12,558 nucleotides of DNA. It comes from Chloroflexota bacterium. Lineage in GTDB: Bacteria > Chloroflexota > Limnocylindria > QHBO01. The notes under the pieces are model-generated. The model did no database searches, was not told the DNA's origin, and was given only the letters and a program-made list of their open reading frames with translations. Numbering within the stretch: the stretch's first letter is position 1; every line of letters starts with the position of its first letter. The translations under genes and the position numbers were made by a program. The stretch lies in NCBI GenBank assembly GCA_031177555.1, contig JAPSGM010000032.1, positions 1-12,558 of the forward strand, written 5' to 3'. Positions 7,295 through 12,558 of the stretch are shown here, in pieces.

Positions 7295-8282
7295 CGGTGC
7301 GGTCCCCGGCCAGTCGGCGCGCGGCCTCGTCCACGTCGATCTCTCCGCGCTCGAGGGCCTGGAGGATGGCCAGCTGCTCATCGCCGGCGAGCGCCGGCGC
7401 CGGCGCCGGCGCAGCGGCCTCGGCCCGAAGCGGCCCGGCGGGCAGGCGTCGCGGCCGGCGCACGGACAGGTCGCCGGACATGGAGCTGAACGTCAGCGTC
7501 GGGACGCCGGAGCCGACCACCAGCCGCCGGCGGTCGGGGCGTCCCTCGATCCGGTGGTCGACGTCGCTGCTGATGTCGGTCGAGATCCCGCGGACCTCGA
7601 TCGTGGCGCCGCCGATCAGCCCGATCCCGAGGTCGCCGCTCACCGTCTCCACCCGAAAGTCTCCGCCGGGGGACAGCTCGCCCTCCACCTCCACGTCGCC
7701 GGATACGGCCTGCAGCCGCAGCCCATCGACCATCGGGGCCGCCAGGCTCAGGTCGCCGGAGACCGCATTCACCCGAGCCGCGACCGGGCGCTGGCCTCGC
7801 ACCACGACGTCTCCAGATACCGTCTCGATTCGCAGCTCGCCGCCGGCTCCGTCGAGGAAGAGGTCGCCGGAAACGCTGGTGTAGCGCTGCTGACCGTGGA
7901 GGCCCTCCCCGGTCATCTCGCCGGACACCGTCTCGAGCCGCAGCTCGGCCCCGCCCGGCAGCTCCGCCTCCACGCGGTAGTCGACCTCACCGTGACCGGC
8001 GAGCATGCGGCCGATCATGGCGCCGATGCCGGATCCGCCCTTGCCGCTGGGCTCCTGGACGGTCAGCTCGCCGGCGCCGGTGGTGGCGATCAGCTGAACG
8101 CCCTCCAGGATCGCGTCGGCCTCCTGCTCGGAGGTGGCCGAGATGTCGAACGTCGCGCGCACGGTGGCGGTGTCGCCTGCGACCCCGCGCGCGCGGACCG
8201 TGGCGGACGTCACCTGCAGCGACAGCCGGCCGGCGGCACCGATCGGGTGCTCGATGGTCTGCGTCCTGACGTAGCGGGCCAT
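7287..8282 (-). CDS. DUF4097 beta-repeat protein with C-terminal LiaX/YvlB-like helical motif
   Basis: The protein has 331 residues. From about residue 119 to 216 the motif VSG[DE] recurs six times (119, 137, 155, 174, 193, 214), spaced 18-21 residues, with degenerate copies ISTD at 233 and MSGD at 268. This is the signature of DUF4097, expected to fold as a stacked beta structure (solenoid). A Pro/Ala linker (~279-300, encoded by GCCGGC repeats) joins it to a C-terminal helix motif AILQALERGEIDVDEAARRL (305-324), the same module seen in both neighbours. No signal peptide or membrane segment is visible, so despite the usual 'putative adhesin' label it is probably intracellular or partner-bound. 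The ATG at 8282 follows the DUF2089 stop by one codon (TGA GCG ATG) with no room for a Shine-Dalgarno of its own. The family call is firm; the role is inferred from the operon. Confidence 0.88.
   Translation of the reverse strand: MARYVRTQTIEHPIGAAGRLSLQVTSATVRARGVAGDTATVRATFDISATSEQEADAILEGVQLIATTGAGELTVQEPSGKGGSGIGAMIGRMLAGHGEVDYRVEAELPGGAELRLETVSGEMTGEGLHGQQRYTSVSGDLFLDGAGGELRIETVSGDVVVRGQRPVAARVNAVSGDLSLAAPMVDGLRLQAVSGDVEVEGELSPGGDFRVETVSGDLGIGLIGGATIEVRGISTDISSDVDHRIEGRPDRRRLVVGSGVPTLTFSSMSGDLSVRRPRRLPAGPLRAEAAAPAPAPALAGDEQLAILQALERGEIDVDEAARRLAGDRTDA
7390..7412. repeat. Short GCCGGC hexanucleotide run coding an Ala-Pro linker
   Basis: Three to four tandem GCCGGC units lie inside the DUF4097 gene and encode the alternating Ala-Pro stretch at about residues 290-298. 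It is a flexible linker between the beta-repeat domain and the C-terminal helix motif. The length could vary between strains by slippage in steps of two residues without breaking the frame. Confidence 0.6.
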
Positions 8283-8285
8283 CGC

Positions 8286-8723
8286 TCAGCCCTCCTCGGC
8301 CAGGCGACGCAGCTCCGCCGCCGCTGCGGCCGCGTCGATCTCTCCGCGGGCCAGCCGCTCCAGGACGGCCCGGCGCCCCGCGCCGCCGTCAGTCGCTGCT
8401 GGCGCCTCGGTAATGGCCTCATCCGGAATGCCGTCGTCTCCTGGAGGCGCCTCGCCGTCGCCGAGACCCAGGGCCCGGACGAGCGCATCGACCCGGCCCC
8501 GCACCGTCGGGTACGAGATGCCGAGCTCGCGCTCCATCTCCTTGAGGTTGCCGCGCGCCCGGAGGAAGCTCTCGAGCAGGGCCAGCTGCTCGCGGTTCAG
8601 GCGGCCGAAGCGGCCGACGCCGAACTCGCCCTCCAGGGCAGTGCCGCAGCTGCGGCAGTGGAGGCGAGTGATGAGGAGCTCGCCCTCGCAGACGGGGCAG
8701 GTCGAGATGACGTCGCGAGCCAT
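8286..8723 (-). CDS. DUF2089 zinc-ribbon/HTH protein, probable transcriptional regulator
   Basis: The protein has 145 residues. Cys9/Cys12 and Cys23/Cys26 (CPVC...CRSC) form a zinc ribbon at the N-terminus. Residues ~43-86 hold a helix-turn-helix-like unit (NLKEMERELGISYPTVRGRVDALVRAL region, read as positions 59-85), typical of DUF2089. An acidic linker (~88-113) leads to AVLERLARGEIDAAAAAAELRRL-type helix at 119-141, the same module carried by DUF4097 and the LiaX-like protein downstream. The family is formally uncharacterised; DNA binding is inferred from the HTH. As the first well-defined gene behind an operator-like palindrome it is the natural candidate for an autoregulator of the operon. 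The ATG follows a TGA by one codon, in frame with the 50-codon ORF upstream, and has no strong Shine-Dalgarno. Confidence 0.88.
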   Translation of the reverse strand: MARDVISTCPVCEGELLITRLHCRSCGTALEGEFGVGRFGRLNREQLALLESFLRARGNLKEMERELGISYPTVRGRVDALVRALGLGDGEAPPGDDGIPDEAITEAPAATDGGAGRRAVLERLARGEIDAAAAAAELRRLAEEG

Positions 8724-8726
8724 GGC

Positions 8727-8879
8727 TCAGCGTCGCGTCGCGCTGCGGGAATCGTCTCGGCCGCCGGCCAGGCGGAAGACGCGCCGGGCGCCTCGACGGG
8801 GAGCGATGACCGGCTGGCGCGTGGGGCGCAGGCGGTCCTCGGTCGCCATGACCGCATAGTGAAGTCGATAGTCCAACAT
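8727..8879 (-). CDS. Possible 50-residue leader ORF, no family recognised
   Basis: An ATG at 8879 sits 9 nt behind GGAAGGAG, one of the two best Shine-Dalgarno sites in the window, and opens 50 codons ending in TGA one codon before the DUF2089 ATG. The product starts MLDYRLHYAVMATEDRLR and is rich in Arg (about a quarter of residues), with no signal peptide or hydrophobic helix. About 80% of third positions are G or C, in line with coding but not proof. I recognise no family. It is in the same frame as DUF2089, separated only by the TGA, so it could be a leader peptide that loads ribosomes for coupled translation, a real small protein, or an N-terminal extension cut off by a stop. It is the first ORF after the operon promoter. 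Confidence 0.5.
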   Translation of the reverse strand: MLDYRLHYAVMATEDRLRPTRQPVIAPRRGARRVFRLAGGRDDSRSATRR

Positions 8880-8888
8880 TGCTAACTA

Positions 8889-8896
8889 CTCCTTCC
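8889..8896 (-). promoter_or_regulatory. Strong ribosome binding site at the head of the operon
   Basis: On the minus strand GGAAGGAG ends 9 nt before the ATG at 8879. Being the only good site before DUF2089 and DUF4097, it may load ribosomes for the coupled chain of genes behind it. Confidence 0.65.
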
Positions 8897-8936
8897 AGGA
8901 TGGGAGATTCGCTTACCAGAATGTGTTCGTCGCGGG

Positions 8937-8949
8937 CAGTGTAACACTG
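8937..8949. promoter_or_regulatory. Operator-like palindrome over the -10 box
   Basis: CAGTGT-A-ACACTG is a perfect 6-bp inverted repeat with one central base. It covers the whole -10 hexamer and the extended -10 of the operon promoter, the place where a dimeric repressor would block RNA polymerase. The binding protein is not known from sequence; the DUF2089 protein of this operon is the first candidate. Confidence 0.55.
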
Positions 8950-8965
8950 GCTCATGGATTGTCAA
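8938..8965 (-). promoter_or_regulatory. Sigma-70-type promoter of the DUF2089-DUF4097-ABC operon
   Basis: On the minus strand a perfect TTGACA (8960-8965) is followed by a 16-nt spacer and TACACT (8938-8943), preceded by TGT as an extended -10. Transcription would start near 8931, giving a leader of about 50 nt before the ATG at 8879. It lies in a markedly AT-richer island (about 8865-9005) between divergent genes. It is the most complete housekeeping promoter in the window. Confidence 0.8.
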
Positions 8966-9053
8966 CCCCAATTGCCAAAAGCCTAAGTCGAGTTCCTAAT
9001 TGACCACCACGCGGCGATGCGTTGTCGGGGCGCACCGGACCACGCGAGTCGGC

Positions 9054-9059
9054 TATCAT
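9054..9059 (+). promoter_or_regulatory. -10 box of the J-domain gene (near-leaderless)
   Basis: TATCAT lies 12 nt before the ATG at 9072, so a transcript would carry a leader of about 6 nt or less. No Shine-Dalgarno and no -35 hexamer at 16-18 nt are seen. Confidence 0.45.
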
Positions 9060-9071
9060 GGCCACGACGCG

Positions 9072-9587
9072 ATGCACCCGAGCCTGTTCCCGTACCATCC
9101 CGAGCGCGACGCCTACCGGCTCCTGCAGGTCGACGCCGCCGCCTCGAGCGACGAGATCGCCTTCGCATGCCGCCGCCTGGCGCGCACCTTCCACCCCGAC
9201 CGCAACCGATCGCCTCGCGCCAATGACGAGATGGGGGTCGTCAACGCCGTGCGCGACATGCTCACCGACGAGCGCGAGCGGGCGGCGTACGACCGCGCCC
9301 GGTCTCGCTACCTGGGCGGCTGGACGCCCGGTACGGCGCGCGCCTCGCAGCTTGCCGGCCTGCCGCTGGGGGCGACCGGCGCCGATGACCTGCCGCGCGG
9401 CTGGCGCTCGCTCCCGGCCGCGGTCGAGCGCACCCTGCGGGCCCTGGTCGCGGCGTTCCGGGCGGCGCTGGGGCAGTTCGGCCCGACGTTCTGCTCGAGC
9501 TGCGGGGCGACGGCGGAACCCCAGTACCTCTACTGCGCGGCCTGCGGCGCCAGGCTGCGGCGGGTGGGACGCCTCAGCTTCGGCTGA
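9072..9587 (+). CDS. J-domain protein with C-terminal zinc ribbon
   Basis: The protein has 171 residues. An N-terminal J-domain (~12-78) contains DAYRLLQVDAAASSDEIAFA and the invariant HPD tripeptide at 41-43, which in this family stimulates Hsp70 (DnaK) ATPase. Helix IV ends DERERAAYDRARSRY (66-80). A Gly/Pro-rich linker and a short helix (~114-135) lead to a four-Cys zinc ribbon, Cys141/Cys144 and Cys155/Cys158 (CSSC...CAAC). It lacks the G/F region, the canonical four-repeat zinc domain and the C-terminal substrate domains of DnaJ, so it is a type III co-chaperone with a specialised client. The start is the ATG just after a TATCAT box; the frame stays open upstream to 9000 but without J-domain residues. 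The stop codon is inside a UUCG hairpin. It converges on aceE. Confidence 0.88.
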   Translation: MHPSLFPYHPERDAYRLLQVDAAASSDEIAFACRRLARTFHPDRNRSPRANDEMGVVNAVRDMLTDERERAAYDRARSRYLGGWTPGTARASQLAGLPLGATGADDLPRGWRSLPAAVERTLRALVAAFRAALGQFGPTFCSSCGATAEPQYLYCAACGARLRRVGRLSFG

Positions 9588-9589
9588 GG
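9572..9589. terminator. C(UUCG)G hairpin overlapping the J-domain stop codon
   Basis: CCTCAGC (9572-9578) and GCTGAGG (9583-9589) form a perfect 7-bp stem closed by TTCG, the exceptionally stable cUUCGg tetraloop. The TGA (9585-9587) lies in the 3' arm. On the other strand it follows the aceE stop by 12 nt with loop CGAA. It likely protects or ends one or both convergent transcripts; there is no T-tract. Confidence 0.6.
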
Positions 9590-9601
9590 GAGGGCGGCGG
9601 C

Positions 9602-12298
9602 TCAGGCGTGGACCGGGTCGATCCTATCCGGGTCGATGGACAGCTCGCCGATGGCCCGCAGCAGCTCCTCGCGGCTGCCCTGGTCCCTGAGGCACAGCCC
9701 GTGAAGCGCGCCGTAGGCGATCTGCTCGGGACTCACCTCGAAGTGGGTGCGCAGCGCCTCGCGCGTGTCGCTGCGGCCGAATCCATCGGTCCCGAGCACC
9801 GTCAGCTGGCGGTCGGCCAGCCACGGCGCGACCATGTGCGGCACGGCCTTCAGGTAGTCGGTGGCCGCCACGATTGGCCCCTCCGCGCCGGACAGCTGCT
9901 GGGCGACGTAGGGCACGCGCCGCTCGGCATCCGGGTGCAGGCGGTTCCAGCGCTCGACCTCGAGCGCCTCGCGGCGCAGCTGCTGGAAAGACGGGGCGCT
10001 CCACACGTCCGCCGCGACGTCGTAGCGCTCGGCGAGCATCTCCTGCGCGCGCAGCGCCTGGTGGAGGATCGGCCCCGAGGCGAGCAGCTGGACCCGGCGT
10101 GACCCGCGCTCGGCCGGCCGGTAGCGGTACAGGCCGCGCAGGATCCCGTCCTCGACGCCCTCCGGCATCGGGGGCATGGCCCAGTTCTCGTTGTAGAGGG
10201 TGAGGTAGTAGAAGACATCTTCCTGCGGCTCGCCGTACATGCGGCGGATGCCGTCGCGCACGATCACGGCCAGCTCGTAGGCGAAGGCCGGGTCGTAGGC
10301 CAGGACGTTGGGGAAGGTGGAGGCCAGCACGTGGCTGTGGCCGTCGTCGTGCTGCAGCCCCTCGCCGGTGAGCGTCGTACGTCCCGCGGTGGCGCCCATC
10401 ATGAATCCACGGCCCCGCGCGTCACCGAAGGCCCACGCGAAGTCGCCGGTGCGCTGGAAGCCGAACATCGAGTAGAAGATGTAGAAGGGGATCATCGGCT
10501 CGCCGTGCGTGGCGTAGCTGGTCGCGGCGGCCGTCATGTCGGCGATGGCGCCGGCCTCGGTGATGCCCTCCTCCAGGACCTGGCCGTCGGTCTTCTCCAG
10601 GTACGAGAGCAGCAGCTCCTTGTCGACCGGCGTGTAGCGCTGGCCCAGCGGGTTGTAGATGCCGATCTCCTTGAAGAGCGGATCCATGCCGAACGTCCGC
10701 GCCTCGTCGGGGATGATTGGGACGACGCGGCGCCCGATCTCGGGGTCGCGCACCAGGTTCCGCACCAGGCGGCTGAAGGCCATGGTGGTCGAGGCCGGGC
10801 GTTCGGACCCGGCGAGGAGCTCCTGGTAGGCGCCATCGCCGGCATTCGGCAGCGGCCGCGGCCGCACGCGGCGCTGGGGCAGGAAGCCGCCGAGCTGCTG
10901 CCGGCGCTCCAGCATGTACTGGATCTCCGGCGCGTCGGGGCCGGGATGGTAGTACGGCGCCTCCTTCAGCCGGTCGTCCGGGATCGGCAACTCGAGGCGG
11001 TCGCGGAAGATGCGCAGCTCGTCCTGGGTCAGCTTCTTGGCCTGGTGCGTGACGTTCCGCCCCTCGATGCCGGGTCCCAGGGTCCAGCCCTTCACGGTCT
11101 TGGCCAGGATCACCACCGGGGCGCCGCGGTGCTCGACCGCCGCGGCATACGCGGCGTGGACCTTACGGTAGTCGTGGCCTCCGCGTCGCAGCTTGGTCAG
11201 GTCGTCATCGGAAAGGTGCTCAACCAGCGCCTGCAGGCGGGGGTCCGGGCCGAAGAAGTGCTCGCGGATGTAGGAGCCGTCCGCCACTGACAGCTTCTGG
11301 TAGTCACCGTCGAGCGTCTCGTTCATCCGGTTGAGCAGGACGCCGTCCTTGTCGCGCGCCAGCAGGTCGTCCCACTCGCGGGCCCAGATCACCTTGATGA
11401 CGTGCCAGCCCGCGCCGCGGAAGAGCGCCTCCAGCTCCTGGATGATCTTGCCGTTTCCGCGCACCGGCCCGTCCAGGCGCTGCAGGTTGCAGTTCACCAC
11501 GAAGATCAGGTTGTCTAGCCCCTCGCGCGCGGCGAGACCCAGCGCGCCCATCGACTCCGGCTCGTCCATCTCCCCGTCGCCCAGGAAGGCCCACACCCGG
11601 CTTCCCGACGTATCGGCGATGCCGCGCGCCTCCAGGTAGCGGTTGAAGCGCGCCTGGTAGATGGCGTTCATCGCTCCCAGGCCCATGCTGACGGTGGGGA
11701 ACTGCCAGAACTCGGGCATGAGGCGGGGGTGCGGGTAGGAGGAAAGGCCCTGCGGGGTCAGCGCCTCGCGCCGGAAGTGGTCCAGGTTGTCCTCGTCGAG
11801 GCGGCCCTCCAGGAAGGCGCGCGCGTAGATGCCCGGCGCCGCGTGGCCCTGGAAGAAGACCTGGTCGCCCGCGCCATCGCCGTCGGGGCCGCGGAAGAAG
11901 TGGTTGAAGCCGACCTCGTACAGGCTCGCGGCGCTGGCGTAGGTCGACAGGTGGCCGCCGATGCCCTCGAAGCGCGTGTTGGCGCGCAGGACCATGGCCA
12001 GCGCGTTCCAGCGGATCATGCGCCGGATGCGCAGCTCGATGGCTTCGTCGCCCGGGAAGTAGGGCTCTTGCTCGGGCGAGATCGTGTTGATGTAGCGCGT
12101 CTGGACCAGCGGCGGAAGCCCGACCTGCAGCTGGCGGGCGCGCTTGAGCAGCTTGAACATCAGGAATCGGGCGCGCTCGGCACCGTCCAGCTCGACCACC
12201 GCGTCGAGCGAGTCGATCCACTCCTGCGTCTCGACCGGGTCGATGTCGGGCAGCTGCTGCTTGAACTGGTCGAACACGTCGTGCATCGGTCGATCCAT
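9602..12298 (-). CDS. aceE: Pyruvate dehydrogenase E1 component, homodimeric type
   Basis: The protein has 898 residues (E. coli AceE has 887) and decarboxylates pyruvate with thiamine diphosphate, passing acetyl to the lipoyl arm of E2, in the cytosol. The ThDP/Mg motif runs from GDGEMDEPE (240-248) to [10 protein letters not shown] (269-278). His418 in NVTHQAKK corresponds to the mobile-loop His407 of E. coli. Glu581 in EGITEAGA matches the cofactor-activating Glu571. The N-terminal segment [23 protein letters not shown] is the usual E2-docking region. It is full length and intact. The start at 12298 is supported by a TACCAT box 8 nt upstream; Met5 (12286) is the alternative. No aceF or lpd follows: the downstream neighbour converges, so the gene stands alone on this side. 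The related fold of transketolase is excluded by the [11 protein letters not shown] motifs. Confidence 0.97.
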   Translation of the reverse strand: MDRPMHDVFDQFKQQLPDIDPVETQEWIDSLDAVVELDGAERARFLMFKLLKRARQLQVGLPPLVQTRYINTISPEQEPYFPGDEAIELRIRRMIRWNALAMVLRANTRFEGIGGHLSTYASAASLYEVGFNHFFRGPDGDGAGDQVFFQGHAAPGIYARAFLEGRLDEDNLDHFRREALTPQGLSSYPHPRLMPEFWQFPTVSMGLGAMNAIYQARFNRYLEARGIADTSGSRVWAFLGDGEMDEPESMGALGLAAREGLDNLIFVVNCNLQRLDGPVRGNGKIIQELEALFRGAGWHVIKVIWAREWDDLLARDKDGVLLNRMNETLDGDYQKLSVADGSYIREHFFGPDPRLQALVEHLSDDDLTKLRRGGHDYRKVHAAYAAAVEHRGAPVVILAKTVKGWTLGPGIEGRNVTHQAKKLTQDELRIFRDRLELPIPDDRLKEAPYYHPGPDAPEIQYMLERRQQLGGFLPQRRVRPRPLPNAGDGAYQELLAGSERPASTTMAFSRLVRNLVRDPEIGRRVVPIIPDEARTFGMDPLFKEIGIYNPLGQRYTPVDKELLLSYLEKTDGQVLEEGITEAGAIADMTAAATSYATHGEPMIPFYIFYSMFGFQRTGDFAWAFGDARGRGFMMGATAGRTTLTGEGLQHDDGHSHVLASTFPNVLAYDPAFAYELAVIVRDGIRRMYGEPQEDVFYYLTLYNENWAMPPMPEGVEDGILRGLYRYRPAERGSRRVQLLASGPILHQALRAQEMLAERYDVAADVWSAPSFQQLRREALEVERWNRLHPDAERRVPYVAQQLSGAEGPIVAATDYLKAVPHMVAPWLADRQLTVLGTDGFGRSDTREALRTHFEVSPEQIAYGALHGLCLRDQGSREELLRAIGELSIDPDRIDPVHA

Positions 12299-12306
12299 CG
12301 GGCCCT

Positions 12307-12312
12307 ATGGTA
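12307..12312 (-). promoter_or_regulatory. -10 box of aceE (leaderless)
   Basis: On the minus strand TACCAT ends 8 nt before the ATG at 12298, so transcription would begin at or within two bases of the start codon. There is no Shine-Dalgarno and no -35 hexamer. Confidence 0.5.
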
Positions 12313-12495
12313 CAGACCGATGCCGGCGGCGGCGCCGCGAGGGTCGTTGGCGCCATCTCCGGCGCGGCTCCGGGTGCCATTCGCGCGGATGGTCCGATGC
12401 AGCGGGCCGGACGGCGCACGAGGCGCGTCCTGCGTGCGGGGCGGCCCGATGGATGAGGGCCACCGCGAGCCAGTCCACGCACGGCCCGTCGCCGG

Positions 12496-12501
12496 TAGAC
12501 T
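12496..12501 (+). promoter_or_regulatory. -10 box of the gene at the right edge (leaderless)
   Basis: TAGACT is followed after 7 nt by GTG at 12509, the same geometry as the aceE promoter on the opposite strand. The ~200 nt between the two starts hold no other clear signal. Confidence 0.4.
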
Positions 12502-12508
12502 CGGATCC

Positions 12509-12558
12509 GTGGAGCGCGTGAATGCCGAGAGTGCCGAGAACGCGGTGCGCGAACCGGG
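12509..12558 (+). CDS. Start of an unidentified gene, cut by the window end
   Basis: GTG at 12509 opens a frame reading (M)ERVNAESAENAVREP to the window edge without a stop. Only 16 codons are visible, too few to recognise a family. The support is positional: a TAGACT box 7 nt upstream in the leaderless geometry, divergent from aceE. An ATG at 12522, in a different frame, is a possible alternative start. Confidence 0.4.
   Translation, partial: MERVNAESAENAVREP

Noticed and set aside
8727..8729. TGA between the 50-codon ORF and DUF2089 as a selenocysteine or recoded codon
   Set aside because: No SECIS-like hairpin is evident, many other genes here end normally in TGA, and DUF2089 is complete without the extension.
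7023..8885. Long + strand open frame (620 codons) across the DUF4097/DUF2089 genes
   Set aside because: It is antisense to well-recognised families and its product is low-complexity Arg/Gly/Ala/His sequence with no motif, as expected in GC-rich DNA.
8419..8955. Minus-strand 178-codon frame starting inside the operon promoter
   Set aside because: It starts between the -35 and -10 elements and overlaps DUF2089 out of frame with no family resemblance.
9000..9071. Longer N-terminus of the J-domain protein
   Set aside because: The TATCAT box lies inside it and the extra residues are not part of any J-domain.
11304..12482. Minus-strand 392-codon frame overlapping the 5' part of aceE
   Set aside because: It is a shifted frame of aceE; aceE has full-length, motif-complete homology.
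1..12558. CRISPR arrays, insertion sequences, prophage or integrase genes
   Set aside because: No direct-repeat/spacer series, transposase or integrase motif is seen, and all genes look like ordinary resident genes of one GC-rich genome.

Overview
The window is about 12.6 kb of GC-rich bacterial DNA. It holds ten supported protein genes, two of them confident only in part (a 50-codon ORF and a gene cut by the right edge), plus one more gene cut by the left edge, and one tRNA. GC-rich codons dominate, ribosome binding sites are patchy, and several starts sit just behind a TANNNT box with no leader. The gene content is a hydrolase-cyclase fusion, a DUF4097/DUF2089 cassette, CHRD and a homodimeric AceE. 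Together these suggest a GC-rich free-living Chloroflexota lineage, or less likely an actinobacterium. That placement is inference; no marker gene in the window fixes it.

Left part (1-3485, + strand): the 3'-most ~470 codons of an alpha/beta-hydrolase/class III adenylate cyclase fusion whose hydrolase active site looks dead; a four-helix DUF2269/CopD-like membrane protein; tRNA-Arg(TCG); and, 24 nt behind the tRNA, a polytopic GT-C-like membrane protein. A perfect 12-bp hairpin separates this + strand block from a secreted CHRD-domain protein on the - strand.

Centre (4203-8965, - strand): the most interesting region. A strong promoter (TTGACA, 16-nt spacer, extended -10) with a 13-bp palindrome over its -10 box drives what looks like a seven-ORF transcript: a 50-codon ORF, a DUF2089 zinc-ribbon/HTH protein, a DUF4097 repeat protein, a small LiaX/YvlB-N-like protein, an ABC ATPase and two ABC-2 permeases. 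Every junction is a stop/start overlap or a gap of at most 4 nt. Three neighbouring proteins carry the same short helical motif (L..L..GEI....A...L), suggesting they interact. The likely reading is a self-regulated envelope-stress or drug-export module in which DUF2089 is the regulator, DUF4097 and the LiaX-like protein sense or relay, and the ABC complex exports or remodels.

Right part (9054-12558): a short J-domain/zinc-ribbon protein (+) converges on a full-length pyruvate dehydrogenase E1 gene, aceE (-). A C(UUCG)G hairpin overlaps the J-domain stop codon between them. aceE has no E2/E3 genes beside it on its downstream side. Divergent from aceE, a probable leaderless gene runs off the window end.
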